From positions 1 through 43,676 of the forward strand of contig CAKZUM010000001.1 in the NCBI GenBank assembly GCA_937921525.1: a DNA stretch of 43,676 bases. The letters are read 5' to 3'. The stretch is from an uncultured Saprospiraceae bacterium (GTDB taxonomy: Bacteria; Bacteroidota; Bacteroidia; Chitinophagales; Saprospiraceae). Below are positions 11,201 to 20,388 of the stretch, in pieces. Position 1 is the first letter of the stretch; the number at the start of each line of letters is the position of its first letter. Position numbers and translations under genes: made by a program. Under the pieces are notes generated by a model. That model ran no database searches and was not told the origin of the DNA. It saw only the letters and a program-made list of their open reading frames with translations.

Positions 11201-14200
11201 AGCGTAAAAATTGAAGTGAAACCAGTTGGACAAATGACTATCTCTGGCGATAATCTCATTTGTGCGCCCTATGAAACAAATACCTTAAACACCAACCCTG
11301 GCTATGATTATTATGAATGGTATTTATTAAATGGTGGTTTTGAAATCATAAAAGCTTCTACTCCAACAGAGGAATGGACTGGACCAATCGAACCCGGTAA
11401 ATATATTGTCAAAGGTTTCCGAAGCACAGACTTATGTCCAAGCGCATCGGACACCATTATGATTATGCAAGACGAATGTATTGATTTAGAATTAGAAAAA
11501 AATGTAGTCAATATTCCAACACCATTTATTATCGGTAGTCAAATAACTTATGAGCTAGTCGTTTGTAATAAAGCAGACCCTGCTTTGGACCCAGGCTATG
11601 ATGCATTCGATGTACAAGTAGCAGATCAATTACCCGGTGGTGTCACCTATGTCTCCCATACTCAAACTACTGGCAACTACAGTCCTACTCAAAATGACTG
11701 GGATATAAGTGTTATAGAAAATGGAACTTGTGATACCCTCTGGATAGACGTTACTGTAGAAGACTATGGCTGTACCATCAATGAGGCACAAATCACAAAA
11801 GCCGATAAAGAAGATATTGATAGCACCCCAAATAATGATGATGGCAACCAAAGCGAAGATGATGAAGATAATGGTAAGGTAGTCTTAGATACCTTCGACT
11901 TAGCATTAACCAAAAAGCTGAGTCCGATGCAAGCCGTTCCTGTCACCATCGGTAGCACGGTCACTTATGATATTGAAGTTTGCAATCAAGGACAAATAGA
12001 TGCTTACAATGTTGAAGTAGTAGATTACGTGCCAACAGGTATGGCAGTCACCGATCCAAATTGGACCGTTGGTAGCGTAGCTAATGAATATTTCCAAACA
12101 ATCCCAGGGCCTATTACGGTAGGAAATTGTCAGACTATAAAATTAGTAACGGAAGTCACTTCTATTCCTACAAGTGGCAGCTATATCAACTACGCAGAAA
12201 TCAATAAATCACAAGATAGCAATGGAGATAGTCCACCTGATATTGATAGTACTCCTGACAATGACCCCGCAAATGATGGAGCCGTTGAAGACGATGCAAC
12301 CGACAATACGAATGGAGACGAAGACGATCATGACCCCGCCGAAATAAAGGTCATCATGGTCGCTTGTCAAATAGCAAATAATAGTTTCGTGTGTCCAGAA
12401 ACGGCATTGGTCATGGAAGAGATCGGCATGAATAATGTCCGATGGAATTGGTCTGGACCCAATGGATTTACAAGCACCACACAAGGTGTCAATATCAATC
12501 CACCAATAGCGGGTACTTACGCTGTAACCGTTACCGATAATAATGGACTCACTACTACCTGCGAAGTAGAAATAGGTATTCATCCAGAGATGACTTTAAC
12601 GACTAGTCTAACTAATCCTTCTTGTTTTAAAGGTACAGATGGAGCAATTGATTTAACCGTTACAGGAGGTACTGGCCCTTTTACTTTTGATTGGACGAAC
12701 GATGGTCCAGATGCAACAGATGATGATACAGAAGATATTAACAACTTAGAAGCAGGCACCTATGGAGTCATTGTGACAGATGCCAATGGATGTATAAAAG
12801 AGACAAAAGTCACTCTAACACATCCTGACGAACTTGGCTGTAGAGTACAAGGTACAGATCTATTATGTAATGGGGATAATAGCGGCAGCATGGAAGTCCA
12901 AGCAAGAGGAGGCACGCTTCCTTACGAATATAGTTTAGATGGTGCACCATATCAACCAGGTACTTCTTTTACAGGGGTGGCCGCAGGGATGCACACCGTC
13001 ACCGTAAAAGATGCCAATGGATGTACTTCTACTTGTGAACTTACTTTAAAAGAACCAGAACTTCTTTCTTGCTCTATTAAAGCAACGGATGATAGTAGCT
13101 GTATAACAAATAATGGTTCAATCGAAACGATACCAACTGGCGGCACTAGCCCATATGAATTTAGCATAGATGGAACTACCTTCCAAAGGAGTAGTTTATT
13201 TTCCAATTTAGGCGCTGGAGATTATACGCTTACTGTAAAAGATGCCAATGGATGTATCACCACTTGTAGGGCGATACTCTCCGAACCAAGGCCTCCTGTT
13301 TGTACGATTACGACTACCGAAAATGTTACTTGTAAAAATGGAACAGATGGAAGCTTGATAGCCGAAGGTTCGTCAGGTAGTGGAGATTTTGAATTTAGCT
13401 TAGATGGAATGACTTGGCAAACTGCTGGAACATTTGACAGCTTAACAGCAGGTACTTATACCGTCACTATTAGAAATGTAGATACGCCAACTTGTACCAG
13501 TACCTGTACTACGATCATTACGGAACCAACTGTTTTATCTTGTTCTCTAACAGGTACGAATATTAGTTGTAATGGTGGAAGCGATGGTATCATTACCGTA
13601 GCGGCTATCGGCGGATTAGGAAATTACGAATACAGTATAGATGGTGGAGCAACTTGGCAACTTGGCAATACTTTTACTGGATTACCAATAGGCGATTACA
13701 CCGTTCAACTAAGAGATAACGACGATATTAATTGTATCACTTCTTGTGATATAACTTTGAGAGAACCACCTGTTTTGGCATTTACAACCAATGTGACACA
13801 GGTTGCTTGTAATGGAGATGCTTCTGGGGTGATTTTCGTTACGCCAACTGGTGGCACCGCCCCTTACGAATATAGCCTCAATGGCATGGCATGGCAACCG
13901 GGCAACATCTATGCAAATCTTACAGCAGGTAATCAAGTCATTACCGTAAGAGATGCCCAAGGATGTATTTTATCCTCCCTAATAACCATCACAGAACCGA
14001 GTGCATTGAGTTGTACTATCGTTTCTACGAATGCGACTAACTGTGGTATTTTTGATGGTACGATAATCGTCAATGCAGTCGGTGGTGTACCCACTTACGA
14101 ATACAGTATTGATGGAACGAACTATCAAGCTAGTAATTCTTTTACTGGATTAATGGCAGGTTCTTATATCATTTCTGTTCGAGATGAGAATGATTGTATT

Positions 14201-17200
14201 AGCACTTGTTCGGTAACGATCACCACACCCGATGCCCCATATTGTCAAATTTCAGCGGTCACACACGTAGAATGTTTTGGCGATGCTACAGGAAGTTTCA
14301 CGGTGATAGGAACAGAAGGAAATCCACCGTATGAATTTAGTTTAGATAGTACAAACTGGCAACCAACAGGAGCATTCAATAATTTAACCGCTGGTCAATA
14401 TACCATTTATATTCGGAATATTGGTAGTACCAATTGTATCAGTATGTGTGCGGTAGAAATAGAACAACCGACCCAATTAACTTGTCAATTAATACCAACC
14501 GATCCTCTTTGTAAAGATGGAACGGATGGCAACATAACAGTTCTGGCAACAGAGGGTACACCAGGCTATGAATATAGTTTAGATGGGAATCCATGGCAAC
14601 CTGATGCAGTCTTTTCTGGACTAGTAGCCGGCGATTATTCTATAACTATTCGGGATGCAAATAATTGTACAACTACTTGTGAGGTAACGCTAAGTGAGCC
14701 ACCTTTATTAACTTGTACGACTACAGTTGTTGATTTACTTTGTAAGGATGATGGGGATGGAATTATCACGGTAACAGGTATGGGCGGCACAGGTAACTAT
14801 GAGTACAACATAGATGGAGGTGCTTGGCAAACAAGCAATATTTTCTCTAGTTTAAGTGGTGGCGATTATGTACTAAACATCAGAGATGAACATAATTGCA
14901 TATCAACTTGTACCGCAAGAATTAATGAACCAACAACTCTAGTTTGTAAGCTCGTAGAAGTCGTTCCAGAATCTTGTGCCTTTAATGATGGAAGTATAGA
15001 AGTCATGGCTTCTGGCGGAACAGGTACACCTAGCTATAGCATAGATGGAGGTGCTACTACTCAAGCAACAGGTTTATTTACAGGCTTGACATTGGGCATA
15101 TATACCATTACGATACAAGATGAAAATAACTGTATAAGCACTTGTTCTTTTGAAATATTACCAGACTGCTATGACCTAGCTTTAGTTAAAAATCTTGCTA
15201 CACCAGGCCCATATAGTTATGGTCAAAAAGTAGTATTTGATATTGAAGTAATCAACCAAGGAAACATCAATGCAACGAACGTAGAAATCACAGATCATGT
15301 TCCTTGCGGATTTAGCTATGACCCAAGTGCATTAATAAATGTATCGAATAATTGGACGCCAACTGCGACAGCCGTTCCGATGAGTGTCATTGCTAATCTT
15401 CCTGCACAAACAAGAGATACTTTACAAATAGAATTAATCGTACAGGAATGTACAAATGCAAATGGCCATACTAACGAAGCTGAAATCAGTAGTGCCTTTG
15501 ATGAAAATGGAAACCCTGGTGAGGATGTGGATAGTACTACTGATTATGATCCAAACAATGATGTAGGAGGAGAACCTAATGGCCCGACTGACGATCAAGA
15601 AGATGGCGATGGCACGGTTGATGAAGATGACCATGATCCTGCTTTTGTAGAAATTTATGATTTAGCATTAACTAAAAAACTAGTTACACCTGCCCCATAT
15701 GCCTATGGAGATATTTTGGAATTTTCTATAGAAATTTGTAATCAAGCAGCCAGTCCAGTTCAAAATATTATAGTCTCCGATTATGTCCCAGTCGGCTATA
15801 GTTATGATGCTAGCTTGAATGTAGGTTGGACTGGAAGTGGGCCTACTCCTACCACTTTAAATTACAAACACACGACTCCTTTATTACATGGGGCTGACTG
15901 TATAACTATTCCTTTATTTTTAAAATTAGAAATGTCAAGTGGCATAGATGATTGGAAAAATATAGGAGAAATCAGCAGCTTTGAAGATGAAAACGGCAAC
16001 CCACAAAACGATGTAGATAGCACCCCAGATAGCAACCCGAATAATGATGGCGATATGGAAGACAACGTGACCGATGGCACCAATGGAGATGAAGATGATT
16101 CCGATCCAGCAGGTCCAGAAATAATAGATATTGCTTTAATTAAAACAACTACGGACACGGGGCCTTTTGTGTATGGCGATACGATTGTCTTTGACATTCA
16201 GGTATTCAATCAAGGGAATGTTGATTTATATAATACAGTTATCAATGACTTCATTCCTTGTGGTTATCGCTACTTAGGTACGAACTCTTCTTCGTGGATG
16301 TTTGACTCTGGTACTGGTATTGCTTCCACTACTTTAGCGGGTCCGATTGTTGCAGGAGATAGCACGACTGTTTCCATTGTACTAGAAGTGCAAGCTTGCG
16401 AACCTGCCTCTACCACTGCATGGACGAACATAGCAGAAATAGATTCTTTTGAAGATAAAGAAGGAGAAGATCGAACAGACGATGATATAGATTCTGATGC
16501 AGATGGTGACCCAACGAATGATCCAACAGATGATAATACCAATGACAACAATAATGGCGATGAAGATGATAATGATCCAGAAACAATTGTCCTATTTGAT
16601 TTAGCTCAAATCAAACAAGTGGCAACACCTGGCCCTTACGCTTACGGAGATATTATAGAATATGAAATTACTGTTATCAATCAAGGAAATGTAGCTGCTC
16701 AAAACATCTTAATCTACGATCATATTCCTACTGGATTAATTTATGATCCTAGTTTAAATTCAATTTGGTCTGGCGCAGCCCCTACGGTCAACACCACCAT
16801 TTCCAGTATTTTATTACCGGGAGAATCTACTACTGTTAGTATCTTTTTAAGCCTTGCACCAAATAGTGCAGGTAATGATAATTATACCAATTATAGTGAA
16901 ATTGGCGGTAGTGAAGATGGAGACGGAAATGATACTACCAATAGCGATGTGGATAGTACTCCAGATAACGACCCTAGCAACGATGGAGGGGGCGAACCAG
17001 ATAGTCCTTCAGACGATCAAACAAATGGAGATGGAACTAATGATGAAGACGATCACGATCCTGCTGTTATTGATGTCTTTGACTTAGCCTTAAAGAAAAC
17101 AACTTCGGCAGTCGGCCCATTTGCTTATGGTGATGTTATTACTTTTGATTTCACAGTATACAATCAAGGAAACGTACCGAGCACCAATATTGAAATAACA

Positions 17201-19717
17201 GAACAAACACCTTGTGGCTATGCCTTTGATGCTGCCCTAAATCCTGATTGGTTGCCTACTGGAAGTTCTGCTACTACGATCATTAGTGATACCTTACAAG
17301 GTGGAGATTCTATTATTGTCTCTATTAATTTTATTATCCAAGCTTGCGCAGATGTAGGTGCATGGAAAAATACAGGCGAGATTAGTGGCAGTCAAGATGA
17401 TGAAGGAAATGATACGACTGATTATGATATTGATTCAGATGCTGACAACGATCCAACGAATGATGGCGACATGGAAGATGACGCAACAGATAATGAAAAT
17501 GGAGATGAGGATGATTCTGATTTTGAAGAAATACAAATTTTTGATCTCGCATTGATTAAGCAATTAGCACCTACTCAACGAACTCCTGTGTTAGCGGGTT
17601 ATCCTGTCGAATATCAAATGACCATTTTCAATCAAGGCAATGTTGATGCTTATGATATTACAGTAGTCGATTATATTCCAGAAGGCTTACGTTTTAGAAT
17701 TGCAGATAATACAAACGCAAATACAGGAAATGTCAACGATTGGATGTTAGTCGGCAGTCTCCCAACTTACACAATTGATTATCTACCTTCTTTAGGCTCC
17801 GTAAATTTCAATATTCTATTCACTATTGAACCTGATTTTAGGGGAGAGAGTATCACTAACTTCGGAGAAATCACACATGGATCGGATAAGCAAGGTGGAT
17901 CAAATACACCTGATGCGGATTCTGTATCAGATGATGATGAACAGAATGATACCTTTGCTGATGACGATGACATTAATGGAGATAGTAAAATTGGTCAAGA
18001 TGAAGACGATCATGATCCTGCTGTTATTTTCATTATCCCTATTGAGGATATTGTGATTATCGGAGATACAAGTATTACCGTTTTAGATACTATCGTAACC
18101 GATACGATAAGCGATATAGATCCTGAAGCAACGCCCGTATTTGAAGAAGAAATAGAAGAAGTAGTAGATTGTAGCAAATTCCCTGCTTACTGTTATCATG
18201 GGCTAGCGATTGAGCTGATGCCGATGGGTATGGTCGAAACTTGGGCTAGTGATATAAGTGTCAATGACTTCTCACAATGTCCAGATTATCAACTAGGTTT
18301 ATGGCATGAAAGTATGCCGATGAAGCAACCGACTACCCTTGCGGAAGTGCGCGCTTTACCAACTAACTTAGTCTTTACTTGTGCAACTTTAGGAAATCAA
18401 GAAGTACAATTATATATCACTGATCCTGAAGGTAATTGGAACTTCTGTGAAACCTATATTAATGTCCAAGACAATAATAAGGGCTGTGTGGCAACTCAAT
18501 CTACCGATGCCACTAACGCATTGTTAGGTGGCCAAGTAAATACTTGGAAAGGAGATGCTGTACAAGAAGTTTTGTTGAGTACCACTCAAATAGATTATAT
18601 GACTACTCATGATGGGTTCTATCACTTTGAGTTACCGATGGAAGAAAGCTATACCGTTACACCGCAAAAGAATCATATTCCGTTGAATGGTGTAAGTACT
18701 TTTGATTTGGTGTTGATGACAAAGCACATCTTAGGGGTTCAGCCTTTTGACAATCCATATCAATGGATTGCAGCAGATGTGAACCAATCGAAAACGGTTA
18801 CTGCTTTTGATTTAGTGCAGTTAAGAAAAATGATTCTTGCGATTGATACTGAATTTACGAATAATACCAGCTGGCGTTTTGTGGAAGCTAATTATGAATT
18901 TACTACAGATAATCCACTATCAGAGAACTTCCCTGAACAAGCCCATATTAGTAATCTAAGTAACAATATGGTGATGGATTTTGTGGCAATAAAAATCGGA
19001 GATATTAACGGAAACGTTAGACCGAATGCCTTCCACCAAGCAACACCAAGAAATAGTGCGGAAGTATTTGAAATACAAGTTGCTGATCAATTCTTAAAAG
19101 CAGGGCAGACCTATGAGATTGACTTGCGAGCAAAGGACATCAGTAAAATACAAGGCTACCAATTTACGGTCAATACTAAAAATATAATGATCGACCAAAT
19201 ACATGGGGCATTAATGACGACAGAAAACTTTGGACTCAATAACTTAGATGCAGGTAGAATTACAGTAAGCTGGAATCAACAACCGAACTACTTAGTAAGT
19301 GAAGAAAAACTATTCACAATTCAGTTACAAGCAACTAAGGATACTAGAATGAGTGAGGTACTCCGATTAAATAGTCACCCAACTGTCGCAGAAGCGTATG
19401 ACTTGGAGGATAATATAATGGAGGTACAATTACAGTTCACTAACTATGATAGTACAACCGATTTTGACTTAGCACAAAATCAACCAAATCCATTTAGAAA
19501 CCAAACAAGCATCGGATATACTTTACCTGTTAACAGTTCTGTAGAATTGATATTAAGAGATGAAGCTGGTAGAGTGATTCAGGTAATAAAGCAAGATGGT
19601 AAAGCTGGATATAATGTCATTCAATTAAATGAATTGGAGACTGCACCAGGATTTATTTACTATCAGTTGATTACTAAATTTGGAACTAAATCTAAAAAGA
19701 TGATTAGAGTGGAATAA
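5261..19717 (+). CDS. Giant (4818 aa) T9SS-exported surface/adhesin-like protein: signal peptide, Cys-containing N-terminal half, DUF11 pair, 11 SprB-like repeats, six further DUF11 modules, shared C-terminal cassette
   Basis: Uninterrupted ORF; N-terminus MKKTTLKNNYLVFVLSILLFFQISEKIYG looks like a signal peptide; repeat motifs YEYSIDGxxWQxxxxFxGLxAGxYTxxxRDxNxCxSTC and FDLALxKxxxTPGPYAYGD; C-terminal T9SS CTD. Confidence 0.95.
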   Translation: MKKTTLKNNYLVFVLSILLFFQISEKIYGENINAENLFTPITQQVFEDRVETLRLLQESYSIADCTEEKQLQQKIYSHRKAIIADIKTQAGIETTTAFMMPDPIPCPEMQVIELLGVPGFAETDELVICGAPDTLAFLIFIEEPGTISGTQMSATFLPGMQYAGFELTHYGSGTISNLDPNPSAPKFLLEGITNGVYIGYIGVEATCDANINAFEYEVDLDFSFIYEDTLGNFQKCRQSVTPIRTYNSVIKDPVLNYRNVPITTINSLSTEFCTNIQISQDGIDAYLTEVEFSICNVDFSNEVQLNSISANGTPIPYTYNAADSTVKMIVSDNFFLGNSNANPVDTLFNESEFLNMQVCMQVDECPTVNTQFINYKTAYYCHGDTCQVINRASEIRVRPNDRPVPIATSNLIQIPGVCGAPAIMELTLKSSVLDSAGGIFTDLSFGFETCDQSALDISKVTIGGTEITADNYEWIDDDLNIDLTTLTSDPDGIGNGITDADGDGFFDDLPGGRMLTVRIELDFICALPPDAGSIACSSLDCSFAQFYVRAKRDCGQAFSFEPNVEDFSITNGATYVNLGNQDLVSNSYFAYNFGNTRTTGNTCASPIAPKVKTVEFCYVYERENIEPCPAENTTNELQVLFDGNPLLVNDIVFVPSSGSMTVNGVTTQSNVTGTFTDLAPDQRLLSLPIGELNVGDTVCYIYQIEADSASCTPPIYMNGTHQVIETCTTDGCTCKTVKACDVALFRSDPSNCGCECDIASGANIQRWNLGYTDETMTEKVKIEDVPIEDRTRFLPCDTMYYEGWMTFNSPESVGELYQWYFVANITNIGSNGWGGNDDTELMIDASGTELLGLDFAKQGGAGKVPIDISSFSDCLDNPNTTGSTGFFAYAAKTPWDDVTYNTPMCNSGYEYHDGNLFGVYFRNFNKLEDCRGTETASWEEVDCLDQIKEAFNIEIGDTIYMRWLLPLTKNVKAAANEIANPDFTYRDPQILNVATGHFLDEFDSDCLLSLSNCRENSPFQTFCPEGINAVTEMTLDDCGGQVEHSFNVVTTSPVNWFTAEYRPFFTLEDIQIPMYSPLIYCGNAKIVTKGGLEYPLNVQSMTNHSCATVDGQEYCTVSEGDIGTLTFNPEADGYPGLGVGLGGYVDDFKIVYDLCKICPSETPDFSNYEITYDYRTCETLNGNCFRCNQSTTGTSNELPNICGINGSALVDRLGYYYNVLELDTLFRWEDVTSGDVVTTDISNGFPELTQEQDRNLLSSTSPGSSEELNTITVCADGTDSTLETHMGMLASITLTNSVVFTGGYDAAMNPLLFDTVSVSPTTTTYAVFLPDLAPGECTEFKIGTSLLFCPTPPDVPEICITTTSGCMGRSIMAALAGETQACNSIETCYQYVFEESGIQADFLTPIEDETYALCDTIPMAVLVKNVKTTTLTDIVLDIDLPLVGMEIISGSFEASYPNSGDFSLPFYSIVDPAINGNNLIYTEDNDFSNAIHSNGLPGVTSAADSNYVLVRFFVETKCDEFISGSQATFVATATDPCSPDILSSGIVTSNQMIINGADPADYGQVLITAKPSEAFCGQETPTFKITGQNISEQPLGDSVTMCITLPTGLTYRPGSMRYIIPTSLDVGTEIITDINGQTQICFQGFENMPIGGAFTLNFEADFDTDAICGDYDIQVDTKNLVEDESCTDGGLCDVYVQSSVNPTFTLTLKGPLETTDIQLFKKCTGTDDPVTICYEATLRNPGPDYMGDVSVNLHDDILGDNILDFYDPILGGDTYNDVFVASGDSITLTGCYTVTEINACPIILDMVYDSECTCNHLATPYASVEPEFTAMLPPTTVLCPGQELGIEICGDNTLTFNPASNVNTRTVGDSTYISVIDNSIVTQLYFSGGIGECTYDEIRFIRGVEEFDLDISDSITCQNQVATLELSIPIEYQDYVEIQWSPTTNLDDPNRIDPDFLSDTPGMYCYEVALTFNGGCVRRDSVKIEVKPVGQMTISGDNLICAPYETNTLNTNPGYDYYEWYLLNGGFEIIKASTPTEEWTGPIEPGKYIVKGFRSTDLCPSASDTIMIMQDECIDLELEKNVVNIPTPFIIGSQITYELVVCNKADPALDPGYDAFDVQVADQLPGGVTYVSHTQTTGNYSPTQNDWDISVIENGTCDTLWIDVTVEDYGCTINEAQITKADKEDIDSTPNNDDGNQSEDDEDNGKVVLDTFDLALTKKLSPMQAVPVTIGSTVTYDIEVCNQGQIDAYNVEVVDYVPTGMAVTDPNWTVGSVANEYFQTIPGPITVGNCQTIKLVTEVTSIPTSGSYINYAEINKSQDSNGDSPPDIDSTPDNDPANDGAVEDDATDNTNGDEDDHDPAEIKVIMVACQIANNSFVCPETALVMEEIGMNNVRWNWSGPNGFTSTTQGVNINPPIAGTYAVTVTDNNGLTTTCEVEIGIHPEMTLTTSLTNPSCFKGTDGAIDLTVTGGTGPFTFDWTNDGPDATDDDTEDINNLEAGTYGVIVTDANGCIKETKVTLTHPDELGCRVQGTDLLCNGDNSGSMEVQARGGTLPYEYSLDGAPYQPGTSFTGVAAGMHTVTVKDANGCTSTCELTLKEPELLSCSIKATDDSSCITNNGSIETIPTGGTSPYEFSIDGTTFQRSSLFSNLGAGDYTLTVKDANGCITTCRAILSEPRPPVCTITTTENVTCKNGTDGSLIAEGSSGSGDFEFSLDGMTWQTAGTFDSLTAGTYTVTIRNVDTPTCTSTCTTIITEPTVLSCSLTGTNISCNGGSDGIITVAAIGGLGNYEYSIDGGATWQLGNTFTGLPIGDYTVQLRDNDDINCITSCDITLREPPVLAFTTNVTQVACNGDASGVIFVTPTGGTAPYEYSLNGMAWQPGNIYANLTAGNQVITVRDAQGCILSSLITITEPSALSCTIVSTNATNCGIFDGTIIVNAVGGVPTYEYSIDGTNYQASNSFTGLMAGSYIISVRDENDCISTCSVTITTPDAPYCQISAVTHVECFGDATGSFTVIGTEGNPPYEFSLDSTNWQPTGAFNNLTAGQYTIYIRNIGSTNCISMCAVEIEQPTQLTCQLIPTDPLCKDGTDGNITVLATEGTPGYEYSLDGNPWQPDAVFSGLVAGDYSITIRDANNCTTTCEVTLSEPPLLTCTTTVVDLLCKDDGDGIITVTGMGGTGNYEYNIDGGAWQTSNIFSSLSGGDYVLNIRDEHNCISTCTARINEPTTLVCKLVEVVPESCAFNDGSIEVMASGGTGTPSYSIDGGATTQATGLFTGLTLGIYTITIQDENNCISTCSFEILPDCYDLALVKNLATPGPYSYGQKVVFDIEVINQGNINATNVEITDHVPCGFSYDPSALINVSNNWTPTATAVPMSVIANLPAQTRDTLQIELIVQECTNANGHTNEAEISSAFDENGNPGEDVDSTTDYDPNNDVGGEPNGPTDDQEDGDGTVDEDDHDPAFVEIYDLALTKKLVTPAPYAYGDILEFSIEICNQAASPVQNIIVSDYVPVGYSYDASLNVGWTGSGPTPTTLNYKHTTPLLHGADCITIPLFLKLEMSSGIDDWKNIGEISSFEDENGNPQNDVDSTPDSNPNNDGDMEDNVTDGTNGDEDDSDPAGPEIIDIALIKTTTDTGPFVYGDTIVFDIQVFNQGNVDLYNTVINDFIPCGYRYLGTNSSSWMFDSGTGIASTTLAGPIVAGDSTTVSIVLEVQACEPASTTAWTNIAEIDSFEDKEGEDRTDDDIDSDADGDPTNDPTDDNTNDNNNGDEDDNDPETIVLFDLAQIKQVATPGPYAYGDIIEYEITVINQGNVAAQNILIYDHIPTGLIYDPSLNSIWSGAAPTVNTTISSILLPGESTTVSIFLSLAPNSAGNDNYTNYSEIGGSEDGDGNDTTNSDVDSTPDNDPSNDGGGEPDSPSDDQTNGDGTNDEDDHDPAVIDVFDLALKKTTSAVGPFAYGDVITFDFTVYNQGNVPSTNIEITEQTPCGYAFDAALNPDWLPTGSSATTIISDTLQGGDSIIVSINFIIQACADVGAWKNTGEISGSQDDEGNDTTDYDIDSDADNDPTNDGDMEDDATDNENGDEDDSDFEEIQIFDLALIKQLAPTQRTPVLAGYPVEYQMTIFNQGNVDAYDITVVDYIPEGLRFRIADNTNANTGNVNDWMLVGSLPTYTIDYLPSLGSVNFNILFTIEPDFRGESITNFGEITHGSDKQGGSNTPDADSVSDDDEQNDTFADDDDINGDSKIGQDEDDHDPAVIFIIPIEDIVIIGDTSITVLDTIVTDTISDIDPEATPVFEEEIEEVVDCSKFPAYCYHGLAIELMPMGMVETWASDISVNDFSQCPDYQLGLWHESMPMKQPTTLAEVRALPTNLVFTCATLGNQEVQLYITDPEGNWNFCETYINVQDNNKGCVATQSTDATNALLGGQVNTWKGDAVQEVLLSTTQIDYMTTHDGFYHFELPMEESYTVTPQKNHIPLNGVSTFDLVLMTKHILGVQPFDNPYQWIAADVNQSKTVTAFDLVQLRKMILAIDTEFTNNTSWRFVEANYEFTTDNPLSENFPEQAHISNLSNNMVMDFVAIKIGDINGNVRPNAFHQATPRNSAEVFEIQVADQFLKAGQTYEIDLRAKDISKIQGYQFTVNTKNIMIDQIHGALMTTENFGLNNLDAGRITVSWNQQPNYLVSEEKLFTIQLQATKDTRMSEVLRLNSHPTVAEAYDLEDNIMEVQLQFTNYDSTTDFDLAQNQPNPFRNQTSIGYTLPVNSSVELILRDEAGRVIQVIKQDGKAGYNVIQLNELETAPGFIYYQLITKFGTKSKKMIRVE
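11480..12350 (+). repeat. Two DUF11-type modules upstream of the SprB-like array
   Basis: IDLELEKNVVNIPTPFIIGSQITYELVVCNKADP and FDLALTKKLSPMQAVPVTIGSTVTYDIEVCNQGQIDAYNVEVVDYVP, with acidic linkers. Confidence 0.82.
12590..15169 (+). repeat. Array of about 11 SprB-like repeats (~75-80 aa each)
   Basis: Recurrent pattern C...(V/S)xCxxGxDGxIxVxxxGGxxxYEYSxDGxxWQxxxxFxxLxAGxYTxxxxDxNxCxSTCxxxxxEP, counted by eye as 11 units. Confidence 0.85.
15170..18030 (+). repeat. Six DUF11-type modules with acidic linkers
   Basis: Starts include YDLALVKN 15170, YDLALTKK 15656, IDIALIKT ~16126, FDLAQIKQ 16595, FDLALKKT 17078 and FDLALIKQ 17540. Confidence 0.87.
17540..19717 (+). repeat. Shared C-terminal cassette, copy 2 (2178 bp including stop)
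   Basis: FDLALIKQLAPTQ... to ...KSKKMIRVE*; same length as copy 1; 6 mismatches counted in the 165-nt stretch 4151..4315 vs 19184..19348. Confidence 0.92.
19463..19714 (+). other. T9SS type A C-terminal sorting domain (ORF2)
   Basis: FDLAQNQPNPFRNQTSIGYTLPVNSSVELILRDEAGRVIQVIKQDGKAGYNVIQLNELETAPGFIYYQLITKFGTKSKKMIRVE. Confidence 0.9.
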
Positions 19718-19752
19718 TCGGATCAAGAAAATAGTAATATATTAATAATTGG

Positions 19753-19787
19753 AGTAGTCTCACTTTGGATGGGACTACTTTTTTTTT
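19753..19787 (+). terminator. Rho-independent terminator after ORF2, paralogous to 4724..4757
   Basis: AGTAGTC (19753-19759) / GACTACT (19773-19779) followed by a T-tract to 19787. Confidence 0.82.
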
Positions 19788-20388
19788 GCCTTCATCGGAA
19801 ATACATTTGGTTAAAATTTTACTTTTCTTGAAAAAAATAAATTTTGACCAGAATAGCGTCCTGTATGAAGCAGAAAAAACATCGCTTATAACAAAAAAAA
19901 TCAGTTACAAAACGGCAAATATAAACTACACAACAATAAATACAAATAAATTTTTCTGTATAAAACATTGTAGTCGAAGAGTTCATAAAATAAAGACGAT
20001 AAATACATTTATTATTTTTTTATATTAAAAATATTTTTTATTGTAAAAAAATAAATTCCTTATTTTGTCACTCTTTGAATCGTAAATCATTGTAAATCAA
20101 ATAATAACAATTAAAAAAAAACTTTTTTACTGTCACAAAAGAAGTTCCACCTAACAAAAGATAAATTCCTTATGTCTTAGATTTGTTCTATCAATTTGTA
20201 TTACCCCCACCTACTATCTCCCACTCGCTATTATAGAGACATGTCATTGGGCAAACCATCAGTAGTATTTTTATTTAGAGATACGGAGCAGTACCATGCT
20301 TTGTAAAGATCGAAACATATAAAATATATTTTAATTTTATTAACACTCTAATAAATATACTAAATCTTTTCCAAAAATAATCTACTAG

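Noticed and set aside
12209-12583. 124-aa minus-strand ORF, and other antisense ORFs inside the giant genes
   Set aside because: Lie fully inside strongly supported plus-strand repeat-protein frames; composition is explained by reverse complement of Asp/Asn/Thr codons.
16854-17087. Short plus-strand out-of-frame ORFs (e.g. 1359..1550, 2793..3020, 16854..17087, 17358..17555, 17826..18056)
   Set aside because: Met/Ile-rich +1-frame readings of acidic linkers (GATGAT read as ATGATG); not credible proteins.
19765-20028. 87-aa ORF after ORF2
   Set aside because: Starts inside the terminator hairpin and runs through AT-rich intergenic DNA; Lys/Asn/Ile/Thr-rich translation without domain features.
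20051-20173. 13-bp direct repeat ATAAATTCCTTAT at 20051 and 20161
   Set aside because: Short AT-rich repeat in an AT-rich gap; could be chance without additional copies.
20178-20185. TAGATTTG as a Bacteroidota -7 promoter element
   Set aside because: Matches TAnnTTTG but no suitably spaced -33 TTTG and more than 600 nt from the ORF3 start.
20249-20306. GGGCAAACC...GGAGCAGTACC resembling part of a c-di-GMP-I (GEMM) riboswitch core
   Set aside because: The required GACGCAAAGCC-like partner segment and flanking stems are not present; a covariance-model search (Infernal) would be needed to revive it.
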